A stretch of DNA of 64,000 bases from Euryodendron excelsum (taxonomy: Eukaryota > Streptophyta > Magnoliopsida > Ericales > Pentaphylacaceae). The notes beneath the pieces are model-generated. The model ran no database searches. It was not told where the DNA came from and worked only from the letters and a program-made list of their open reading frames with translations. The stretch lies in NCBI GenBank assembly GCA_033060915.1, contig CM065377.1, forward strand, positions 81,432,275 through 81,496,274. Reading direction: 5' to 3'. This document shows positions 47,829 to 59,800 of this stretch, piece after piece. Each line of letters begins with the position of its first letter. Position 1 is the first letter of the stretch. The position numbers and the translations under genes are program-made.

Positions 47829-50800
47829 GTGCCGATGGTCAATTTTAAATCTAGCGACCACCGATCCTTCTCTCTATCCTTTGATCTCTCTTGTGTCTCT
47901 CTCTCCACCTACTACCACTCCTCATCTAGTCATCAACAAGACTACTATGCCTTCAAATATTCGCTTTGACACTCTTGATCTCATTGTTTGCTGTGATCAA
48001 AGCCTAAGTTTGAGAACCAATCGTCATTCGACCCAGTTGGGACCTGAAAAACCAACACCTGAACTAACGATTCCCAATTTCAACTCATGGAGTTGATGAG
48101 TCAGTTTATGTGTCATGGTCTAGAGTGAACAAAAACTTTTTGTTTTTTTGTTTCTCTTCATCAAATTTTTTTGTTGTGAAAAATTTTTCATGTCAAACAA
48201 ACACTAGAAAATAAAAAAATAAAATCTATTTTATTGCAAAATCATTTTACAAGAAAAATATTTTCCAAAGTAAAATGTTTTACAGAGAAACAAATGGAGC
48301 CTCTAAGAAGCACCGACACGGACACGCCAACACAGCGATTCTAAAAAAATGCAAAACATGACACGGCGAGGACATGGAAAAACATATATAATTTTATATA
48401 TTATTTATATGTTATATATATATATAACATATACACCATTTTTTGTTTTCAAAATTGTAGTAGAACCCCCGGCTGTGTTCACAAAGTGTCCAAAATAAGA
48501 CACGTGTCCAAGCCATCCCACGGAGTGTTTGAAGAAAAAAAATTAAAAAAAATTGGACACGTCTAACATCATGTCAGACACATGTCCGATGCATGTCAGT
48601 ATCAAGTATATTGGCCCATTATATGAATAGTATTTAGCAAATTGCAGGAAAGTAGTCTGCTAACCTAATGCAACAGCATACTTGTTGATGTCTTCATCAA
48701 CATGTTACCGCCTACTTGTTTGATCAAGTTTCTCAATGTCCAAATTTATCCATTATGACTACCACCAGCATATAGAGTGGTATACAAAAGAAATTATTGT
48801 GTCACTAGTCAACCAAACAAGAAGTCGTGTCATGGTTGCCTTCCCAGCCAAAATAAGTTTACGATCTAACAACCATAAAACCCTTCAGAGGGAGTGCCTG
48901 ATTCTTATTCAGTCACACTGCTACACATGGGCAAACAATTGGGCACCTTTATTCGAGGGAACACCACATCCTAGGCATTGACGACAAGTAATTAGTTCCT
49001 CATTGCTTAAGAAATTATACAGACTTAATTTGCGTGATTAACTAATCATATATCCCAACTTCAAGTGTATACAATTTTGGTGTCTCGTCATTACAGTTTG
49101 AACAATTGATAATACGGTCAATACCATTTATATGTACAATTGAAACTTGGCATGTTTAACTCAAAAAGTCATGATGTATTGCATTCCACAGTGATCCTTT
49201 CATCCAAAATATATATTTAATCTCCTTCGCCCATCCCAACCGCAGCCAAAAAACAAAAACAGAGAGAAAGAAAGAAAAAACCAGAAGAGAAAAGAACTAA
49301 AAAATAACTAAACAAAGATAATTGGGTTTTACATGGACAGTAACACTTCTAATTTATTTTTGTGTCCTTTGGAATTTTGGTGGGTGTGTGGGTTAGGGGT
49401 CGGGAGGCAGAATTGGGGAATTTGAGGAGCTTCCCACTACTTGAATGTCACGGGTTCAAATAGGTTCAGACAATAGAACTTCCCTTAATCTCCTGCGCAA
49501 CAACTCTATTCTCAGTAAAACTAAGGGGAGATGGGATGGCAGATAGAACAAAAACAACAAAGCATGGGATTTGGGTATCACAAAGGCAAAAATCAATGCT
49601 CTGCGGACACTGAAATTCCAAAATCATGTATAGCAGACAGAATAAAAACAACTAACAAAGCACCGGATTTGGGTATCATAAAGACGAAACTCAATGCTCT
49701 GTGTACACTGAAGTCCAAAATCATGTATATAGCAAACAAAATATATGCTTTGGTATATCACTTCTGCAGACATAAGACCTTCTGCGCAGACACTAGTTTG
49801 AAAGTCATCTTAAAATGGGATAACTTCTCCATAAATGAAAATATAATCACTATCTCCAAACAGTTGCCCAATATCGCAACTTTGTTATTGCAACAAGAAA
49901 GCATGTACACGTATATCTGCATAGTCTAATATAATATTTCCTATAAATATAACTGAACTCCAGCTGTAACTGTAATGTTGGTCAAATTAGAACTAGGCCT
50001 ACTGCTAAATGAGTTTCAGAGATGGAGAATTGCAAAGATTATTACACATGTTTGTATAATGATCTAGTTAGTGGAAAAGGTAATGTTAGATCAAAGGAGA
50101 AAAACACAGGAAAACAAAGGGAAGTAACACATCAATCTAACCTGGATCTGAGGAGAAGGGGAGAAAAGCATTGTTTTCAATTTTCAGAATGGCACAGCCT
50201 GGTCGGAAGCTTCGAAATAATAAGAGAGCTCTCTCTCTTCACAGTAAAAGTCAGAAGAGTCTCGTTGTGGAGGAAATGGAGGTTGACGAAGCGAACCACA
50301 GCGTGCCTATGGCAGAGGCAGCGGACTTGCTTCGGCGAACCAGGAAAAAGGTGAAGCGACGACACGAGGATGGCTCGGAGGAAGAGGATATTGAGGCGAT
50401 GGTGGAGGACACTGCTGAAGCTGAAAATACCCAAGGCTGAGACCAGCGGCAGCCCCAATCAGCTTGGGGCTTTTCGAAACCGTCATTCATGGAGGCATTG
50501 GTGGAACCAAAGCTCAATCCATACACTGGATCTGATGATGAGAATGATCAGGACCTCGAGATAGTTGTGGAGGAAATAGTGGTTGAAGGACCTGACACAG
50601 CTTGGCCGAGAGCAGTGGTTCCCCAAGAGGAGCTCCATCGACTTCGAGCAACCTAGAGAAGAGCTTACATTGTTAAGCTTCTTGGCCGATTGGTGGGGTA
50701 TAAAGTGCTCTGTCAACGAGTGCAACAAATATGGAAACTCCAAGAGCCCTCTGAAATTATTGGCTTGGGCAAAGGTTACTTCCTGGTTCGTTTGGCTTCT

Positions 50801-53800
50801 AAGGTCGATTACCAACACGTCTCATTCGATGGGCCCTAGATTATGATGGGGCACTACCTCTCTGTTAGAAAATGGTGTCCTAACTTCAAACCTTCAAAAG
50901 AGAAACTTCCAATAACAATGATTTGGGTGCGATTCTCGGGCCTTCCCATTGAGTACTTTGACGAGCAACTTCTTCTACAGCTGGGTAATTTGCTAGGGAG
51001 GGCAATGAAGCCAGATAGCATGTCAGCAAGAAAGGCAAGGGGAGAGTTTGCTAGGGTTTGTGTAGAGATTGACCTGACGAAGAGCCTTATCCCAAAAATC
51101 TGGCTGAATTCCATACTTTAATTGGTGGGATACGAAGGCTTACATTCGATCTGTTTCGAATGTGGCCGTTATGGCCATAAGAAAGAGCAATGCCCGATGT
51201 TGTGCAAATCACTGGTTGGGGTTTCTTTCAGAAGGGGGACCAAACAACGAAATAGAGGCAGCTAGGCATGGCGAAGCCCAGGAGGCCTCGAGTCAAGCTT
51301 CGGTCCATGGATGCTAGCACAAAGACGGTCACGTGAGAGTGCTTTGGGAACACGCGGCAGCAGCCAGACGAGACCAGAGCATGGCCAAGCCTTTGGCATA
51401 CACAATGAGAGCACATCCCAAAGCCAACTTAAAGATGGTAGTGGTAACTAGAGGCATCAGACGAGTGTGGTACAGGTGGATGATCCAGATGGATCACGTT
51501 TCTGTATTCTAGCTACAGAAAGGACATGTGGGAGGGAGGGGACCACCAACAACTATGCGCTTAGGGCAGATGGCCCACGAGTGACTTTTAACGCTACAAG
51601 AGAGAATGATCGATCAAATGACGACAATAATATCTCCATCCCTAAAAATAGAGCAAACAAGCGCAACCCTCGAGATGGAGCGAGTAACTCTTCTTATCGT
51701 CCCATTTCGTCTTCACACCCTAGTTTCCCCAATGCTAGGAGTTTTTGTTTTGGCCTTGGTTCTAAAACTCTTAGTAAATCAAGCTTAGCTCATTTCAATC
51801 TTCAATCCCCGCCTTCTCCATATGATTTGCCACCTCCGGTTGCATCAAAGGCTACTATACCCCTACACTCAGTGGGCGATGGAGCGTTCACCATTCTCCC
51901 TCAACCCCCCATCTCCTCCACCACCACTAACAAATACTCCCTTGCCCCTCCCAAATGTGCAGTTCTTGAACGTGATGTCAATTTGCCTCCTGGTAAGCCA
52001 GTCAATGCATCGACCATATCTGATCATACCAGACCACCAAATAGACATAATAAAAATAACGCTGCTGAAGCTAGTGAGCTCTCCTCAAGATCCAGAGAAG
52101 GAGTTGGAGCTGATGTTGTCATTACCATTGCAGGTGATGAGGGAGCTAAGCAACTTGCAGAAACAAGGGCTGACCCAAGATGTCCAGTTGAGGTTTGCCA
52201 ATAGTTGTGTTCTCGGCAACATTATTCTAGTTTTTTCCAATGAAGATCATGGTATGGAACTGTCGAGGAGCAGGTAGTGATGACTTTTCGAGGGTCATGT
52301 GTGATCTGGTTAGAAGACATGATCCAGTGTTATTGGTTCTTCCAGAGACAAGAGTCCCTAGTGTGCGAGCAGAATGCATTATTAGACAGACTACTTACAA
52401 CCAGTTCGAGAAGGTTGAGGTAGTTGGTTTCCCAGGAGGCATCTGGATGTTTTGGAGGGATGATCTCATTAACGTGGAGATTATGCCTCAGATGTCCCAG
52501 GCTCTTAGTGCAATTATCCACCGTAAGAGTGAAGTAGACTGGCTCTTCACAGCAATCTATGCTAGCTCGAACCCAGCTATCAAGGAGGAGCTCTAGGAAT
52601 ATTTAGCCAGTGCTTCAGGGGGGCTTCAAAGGCCGTGGATGGTGGCCAGAGATCTGAATGAAGTTACTGAGAGGTCTGAGAAAAGGAGTGGGGCCCCTGT
52701 TCATCAAAACCGCTGTGGCAAGTTTATGAACTATTTAAATAAATGCGGGCTAATTGATCTTGGTTTCTCAGGACCAATTTATACCTAGGTAAACTTTAGG
52801 CAAGTGTTATCCAGTATTAGAGAGAGATTAGACAAGGCTCTGTGTAACTCGGACTGGAGACAAATGTTCGCTGAAGCTTGGGTTAGGCACCTCCCTAGGG
52901 TTCATTCTGACCATTGTCCTATTCTGATAATGTTAGAGAATGAGCAACCAAAAGGGGGAGAAAAACCTTTCAGGATGGAGGCGGCTTGGTTTACCCATCC
53001 GACGTTTAAAGTGGTTGTTCAGAAGGAATGGTGCTTCAATGAAAGCGACTTGGCTCTGACTATTTCTAGATTCACTGAGGCTATTTGTAGGTGGAATCGG
53101 GAGGTTTTGGGAACATCTTTTGGAGGAAACGCAGAATTCTAGCCCGCTTGGCAGGCATTCAGAGGGCTCTTGGTTGGTCGAACTCTACTTTTTTGGAAAA
53201 TCTGGAAAGGAAGCTAATCAAGGAATACAAAAATATCTTGTTTCAGGAGGAAATCCATTGGCATCAGAAAGCTAGATCTAGAAGGATAGCCTTTCGAGAC
53301 AGGAATACTGGATATTTTCATACCACTATGCTCATCCGTCGAAGACGAAACAAAATAATGGCTCTGAAACAGGAGAATGGTTCGTGGTGCTATGATGGTG
53401 AGGAACTCTAGAATTTAGCAGTCCAATATTACAAAGATCTCTATGACTCTGATCAGATTGAGGTTCAGTCGGAGGTCAATGGCACGCACTTAGGTCAACT
53501 TAATGGTTTAAACCAGGAGGGGAAAGAAGCTCTTACTCGACCTATCACTACAGAAGGGGTAAAAGCAGCAGTCTTCTCGATGGGTTTGTTCAAGGCTCTA
53601 GGGCCCGACAGTGTTCAACCTATATTCTACAAGAAGTATTAGGCTACAGTGGGCCAGTCTCTTACAACTATGGTTCAGAAAGCTTTCCTGAAAGGAATTT
53701 TGCCCAGTGGAATCAACAAAACGCTTATTACTCTCATTCCAAAAGTCCAGCATCCAGATAAGATTGATCAATTTCGTCTTATTAGTCTATGCAACGTTGC

Positions 53801-56800
53801 TCTTCGGATTATCTCTAAAGTTTTGGTACAACGTTTGCGCCCCTTCCTTCATCATTTGGTAAGTCCAAACCAAGCCAGTTTCATCCCTGGCAGGCAAACG
53901 TCTGATAACATCATCATTACCAAGGAAATTCTACACACTATGAGGAAGATGAAAAGGAAAAAAGGAGGTATAGCTGCAAGAATTGACCTGGCTAAGGCTT
54001 ATGATAAGATCGACTCGAATTTCCTTTGGCAAGTGCTTACAGTCATGGGGTTCCTTGCAAGCTGGATATCCTTGATTATGAATTATGTCCCTCTTTCCCC
54101 GTATCTTTTTGTGTTTTGTATGGAACTACTTGGACAAAGGATTGAGATAAGTGTTAGGAGCAAACAGTGGAAAATGTTGTATCCATCTAGAGGTGGCCTT
54201 GGGATCTCCCACCTCTTCTTCGCTGACGACTTGGTTCTTTTTGGCGGTAGCAGCTCCATGTCAGGCTAAAGTTATGTCCAACATTATCGAGAATTTCTGC
54301 ACAATAGCAGATCAGAAGGTTAACATCCAAAAATCCAAGCTTTTTGTCTCTCAGAATGTGGATAATGGGTTAGCCAAGAAGCTTAGTTTAGCGGGGGGAA
54401 TCCTTCTTACTATAGATTTGGGAAAGTATCTCGGAGTCCCTTTGCTTCATTCAAGAGTTAAAGCAAATACCTATAACTATGTGGTGGAAAGAATCAGAAG
54501 TAGGTTAGCTGGGTGGAAAGCAAACCAGTTATCCCTAGCTGGTAAAGCAACACTGATTCAGGCAGTTTCATCTACAATCCCTACTTATGCCATGCAGACT
54601 ACTCGATTACCAAGATCAGTATGCAACGCAGTGGATAGATATAACTAACAATTCCTTTGGGGTGGAGCCGAGAATAAGAGGAAGATGCACCTTATCGCCT
54701 GGAAGAAAGTGTGTGAACCTAAAGCATCTGGGGGCTGGGTTTAAGGAAGATGGTGGGTCTTAATGAAGCCATGCTGACCAAGCTTAGTTGGCGCATGTGG
54801 CAGGATAATGAATCTCTTTGGACCCGTGTTCTCCATGACAAATATTTAAAAGGTAAGTCAATTCTGCAAAGACCTGTCACTTCGTCTGCATCTCATACCT
54901 GGAGAGGCATTCTTGCGGGAGCTAGTCATCTGATAAACAGCTTGAGATGGAGAGTAGGGGATGGTGCAATTGCCAAATTCTGGACTGATACCTGGGTAGG
55001 TGACCAACCTTTATTTGAGCTAGTTCCCCACCCAATTCCATCTGTTGAGCTGGAAAACACTGTTGATAAGTATTGGCTACCTTCAGGGGGATGGGATTGG
55101 GAAACATTGGGGCATTTGCTACCTGGGCAGGTTGTAAATCAATTGAAGAACATTATTCTAAGAGCTAGCGGAGGAAATATTGACAGATTGGTATGGAAAC
55201 ATTCCCCTGAAGGGGAATTTAGCATTAAATCAGCTTTCACCATGATCGTGGCCAACTCTAGGTAGCAGGAAGACCAGGAAAACAGGGAAGATTGGAGGCA
55301 GATATGGAAATCGAGAGGCCTGCCTAGGTGGAAATACCTTATGTGGCTGGTCAGACATGACCAACTCCTCACCAATTCCCTAAAAGCTAATAGGAATCTT
55401 TCGAATACTGAGGCTTGCCTGACTTGTGGCTACCATCGGAAAACAACTCTCCATGCAATTCGGGATTTGTACCCTACCCAGATATGTCTGGAGTCAGGTG
55501 ATCCCGGCTCATCGTCAACAAAAGTTCTTCTCCCTCCACCTGGGGCCTTGGGTCACTAGTAATATGGGGAAAAATCCGTGGGCAGCTGAATGTGAAGATG
55601 ACTGGAGTTGTTTTTTTGAAGGAGCAGTGGCTTTATTTGGCAATGGTGTAACAAAAGAGTCCATGAGGAATCTTTGCTTCCTCCCGAGAACCCTCCTTAT
55701 GATTAGGACGGCTAGCAGAGAAGTAAAGCTCGGTCAGATCATGGCCAACCAATCTAGGATCAAACTTAGGCATAACAAATGGAGCCCTCCACAGGGAGAT
55801 TACGTTAAGCTGAATACAGATGCGTCATCCTTGGGTAACCTGGGTTTATCAGGGATAGGTGGCTTTATTCGTAACAATGCAGGGATATGGATCATTGGTT
55901 TCACCCAAGCGATTGGGCAGCCTGTTATCCTTCATGCAGAATTATGGGGGATTTGCAAGGGTATAGAGGTGGCATGCGATCAAGGCTTCCGGCAAGTTAT
56001 TGTAGAATCTGACTCAGAGGAAGCCTTAGAGTGCATTTCCCATGCCTCAGCTAATCATCCTAGTTTTAATGTGATAGCCAACATCAAGGGCGTTGTGGAG
56101 CGAGATTGGTCTTGCCTTTTGCAATGGACTGCCAGGGAAGCAAATGAAAGCGCTGATCGGCTTGCTAGGGATGCTGTGCAAGCCCCATTTGAGATCCAAC
56201 TGTTCCACCATCCTCCTAGAACTATTCAGCCTTTTCTGGCTCTGGATGCCCCAGAATGAGGTTGTTCTACTTATGGGTCTAGCTTAGTATAGCTTTGTTT
56301 TCTCTTGGCCTTGGCCCCCATTGTACCAAAAAAAAAAAAGTTTCAGAATGGCAATGTAATCTCATTTCCCATGAAAACAAGAAAAAAAATTGCTCTGAAA
56401 CATCAAAAACGGTAAAAGAAGAAAAGGCATCATCACAAATTTGGGAAGCACCATAGGGGACAGCAACTGCAAATCCTATGGTCAGTGATGGAAGCTAGAA
56501 ACATGAACTAACAACAGTACAAGTGCTAGAGACATAATCAAATGATTGTACAATACTAAACAGATAAGGAAGGCCAGTTTAAGATAATAGGCCTCAACTA
56601 GTAATAATGATTAAATATATCAAGTGGCTTCCAAAGCTTGTATTGCATAGTAGGGGTGAACAAATGTCGGGTCGGTTTGGGGAGTCACTCCGACACCTGA
56701 CCCGATCATATCGGGTTGAGAAAATTGAAACCACACTCAAACCATAGGATGATCGGGTTGGTTCGGGTTGGATAATGTCGGGTTAGGTTGGAGTCGGGTT

Positions 56801-59800
56801 AAGTGAAAACCACAAGTTTTTGTGCAAAAGGTTCGGTTTGGTTCGGGCCGGATCGGGTTTGAGAGAGGAAATGAAGGCCCAACACCCAAACCGAATAGGG
56901 TCGGGTTGGGTGAAATATACCCGCCATCCACCCATAGGGTAATCGGCTCAGTTTGGGTTTGCACGGGTCGGTCGGGTTTGGGTCGGGTCGGCGGGTCGGC
57001 CGGGTTTTTAAACACCCCTATTGCATAGTCAGATTATTCAACTGCAAGGAAGTTATTACGCTAGTCTATTGGATAACTAATGATGAACGACAAGATATAA
57101 ATAGATAGAACTAAAGCTACCTGTTTTGTTTCAAACTCACGCTGCCACCTCCGAGCATCCCAGAAATCTTGGCCCATTTCACCACAGTAATGGCCTACTT
57201 GGTAACCAGTACGCTCACGAATAACTTCAGCTTGCTGCATATTGGACAAGAAGACAATAGCATCATTACAGTTTGCAGTTGACAGACATCACCAAAGGTT
57301 ACAATGTTAAGCATTTAATTAGTAGAATATGGGACAACAAAAGAATGATACAGTTTAGGCCTGGGTTTAATACAGCTTTTCCCTGAAAAGTACAAGGAAA
57401 AACTCAGCACATAAAAACAAGAAAAAAGTACTAAGAAACAATCAAAGAACTATGGTAAATAGACAAATTAATCTCTCTTTTTAGTGTATTCTTACAAGTA
57501 TTAATAGAAGAAGGCTAAACTGGTCTGTCTTCGATTCTCATTCCACATCTCAAGTTCTCAACAATCAACATTTAATTCTGAAAACCATGTTTAATCATTT
57601 AACCAAATCAACTGAAAATTTCACAAACAACAAAAATACCTTAAAAATAATCATGATGAAAAATAGTAGTGAATCTAGTGACGCCTCATAGTCTATGTGA
57701 ATCATCTTTCTTGCAAATTGTCAGGATGAGGGAATTAGAAGGTTGCTAGTTATGTCATTATAAGCATATTATCTTATTATTGATCATTTAGCTGGGATTG
57801 CATGGAGAATGTAGCAAATCTTGTATAAAGTTCAAGGTGGATGGATTATCGCATGAATTACAATATGTCAAGCATTTGATAGAAGCACTGGACAGTACAA
57901 CTCCAAAAAATATCTCGGCAGTTTACAAATTACATGGGAAACTGGAGTTTCTTTCATTTATACATACATACGACCATAAAAACCAAATTTCATGTTATCA
58001 TATCTTGCTCCCCACTTCCAAACTTCCTTTTAGGTCTTGAACTCATGTCTTATATTTAGCATGTCAAAAACTATAACTTCGATAAAACCCTATCCTAGGG
58101 GCAGGGGTACTTTCCCTCTTTCCCTTTACTCTCCACATATTACTACATTTTACTTAGTATCCACTAAATCTTCTTTTTATGTAATAGGAGCTTCATTTTC
58201 TTTTATATAATAGAAGCTTCATTTACTCGAGTAACATTTAAAGTGCATGTCACATTTTTTAAAGTATACCTAGCTGCATTATTGTAGATATCACTATAAA
58301 CCATTCAACATATTCAAACTTTTCAACTATTTGGCAATTAATATCTAATTAAGGATATGTGATATGCTTTATTGATTCACCAAAAAACAATTACTTGTAA
58401 TAATGTTCATTTTAAAGTAATTGTTGTGAAAAATGTCTAATGCACTAAACTTCTCAAATGAACATTATAGTATTTATTTTGTTCATAAAATTGAAGCTTA
58501 ATTAAAAATTACCAACTCCTTAATCTGGCCTCCCTAAGAAAAATTTCTCAATCTGCCACTGTATACAATTATGATACCAAGTTATATGTGTGTAGATGTA
58601 TTATATATGTATGATACAAGTATTTACTACCTTGGTAAAGCAGAACAAAATCCACAAGGAGTATTTACCTGATAAACAAGAGGAACTTTGGGAACCAAAA
58701 ATACAGCCAGCATTTTCTTGTTTTGCCTCAGCAAATCACTGCAAACACTTCTGATGAGCAGGACAGCAATGAGGGTCTTCCCTGCTCCTGTTTCAAGAAA
58801 AGCTATTGTATTTTTCTGTTTAGCCTGTTCGAGAACATCTAACTGGTATTTACGTGCCTGTTCCTCGGGGAGTTTCTCCTTGGCCTCTTCAGGTTTCTTC
58901 TCTACCTTTGCATTGCAATCCTGGTTTTTCTCAGAGGGTGCCTTCCCCTCTCTGTTTCTTTCAGCTTCCCAAGTACCCGAGTGGAAAACCATCTCATTAG
59001 AACCAGGCCGCTCTCTCTCCCAATAACCCCTGCTTTCCCTCCACTCTCTATCCCTACAGTCCCTCTTACCACTGCCATTGCGTTCTCTTTTCCTGATCTT
59101 ATCTCTGTCCCTCCTCTCAATATCCTCCCAATCACGAGGCCTCTTCCTACCAGAAGGCCTCTCCCTCTCCCTCTCCCTCTCCCTCTCCCTAAGGTGGTAT
59201 TGCCCTCCTCTGCTCGGAAAGTGCCTTTCATTCTTGTAATTGTAATCACTAATGCAAGCTCTTTTGTTGTACCTTCCTTCACTGTCATAGTCATCACGTT
59301 CCCTATGAAGATCAGTGCCCCGAGTTTCAAGCCTGCGGACTCCATTTCTCTCAAGAGAATGCTCCAAAGATTTCTTGTCATTGCCATTTTTATTGGTTTC
59401 ACGATGCTTGCAAGTCTCGGTGGCAGTGTTCCTGTCAGCAGGCCCTCTTGGCCTCGCAATATTATTGTTGTTATTATCGTTGTTATTGCTGTTAGCATTA
59501 TTGAACTTGTCCAGTAAGCCATTAGAGCAATCGGTATTTTGGCATGCTGGAATTGAGACCTCAAGCACTTGCATCTTGAAAGCCACTGCCTCCTTGCCCC
59601 CGTTCTCAAACCCGCCCAGTCCAACAGGAAAGCAACGATCAAGTACTGCACTGTCGCTGTTGCTGTTGCTATTGAGGGCCGGAGGCAGGCCCGCACCATT
59701 CTTGATGCTGTCAAGGATCCGATCGATTCCTCCGAAAAAGCAAGGATCAGGACCGGCGTCCTGATTGGAGGTACCATCCACGGTCTCCGGAACGCCAGTG

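Larger units (their letters stand above)
50195..56340 (+). mobile_element. Near full-length plant L1-type LINE, inactivated
   Basis: 6,146 bp ending in a 12-A tail, flanked by a perfect 13-bp target duplication TTTCAGAATGGCA (50182-50194 and 56341-56353). It has ORF1 with a CCHC knuckle, then ORF2 with endonuclease, RT, zf-RVT and RNase H. It is antisense to DCL1. Premature TAG codons and small indels inactivate both ORFs, and the RT has an internal deletion. Confidence 0.95.
47277..57120 (-). other. DCL1 intron 2 (9.8 kb)
   Basis: It contains, from the acceptor side, an 88-bp tandem duplication (47372 and 47461), a MITE-like element with a microsatellite, a GACAC-type repeat, a 6.1-kb LINE and a hAT MITE. 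48.6-50.2 kb shows nothing recognised. Confidence 0.9.

Noticed and set aside
47608..48096. 162-codon plus-strand ORF with long Ser-Leu run, and its minus-strand Arg-Glu counterpart
   Set aside because: Both are produced by the CA/CT microsatellite in DCL1 intron 2 and lack any domain.
59315..59764. 149-codon plus-strand ORF rich in Leu
   Set aside because: Antisense of the Asn-rich part of DCL1 exon 1; the Leu run mirrors the Asn codons.
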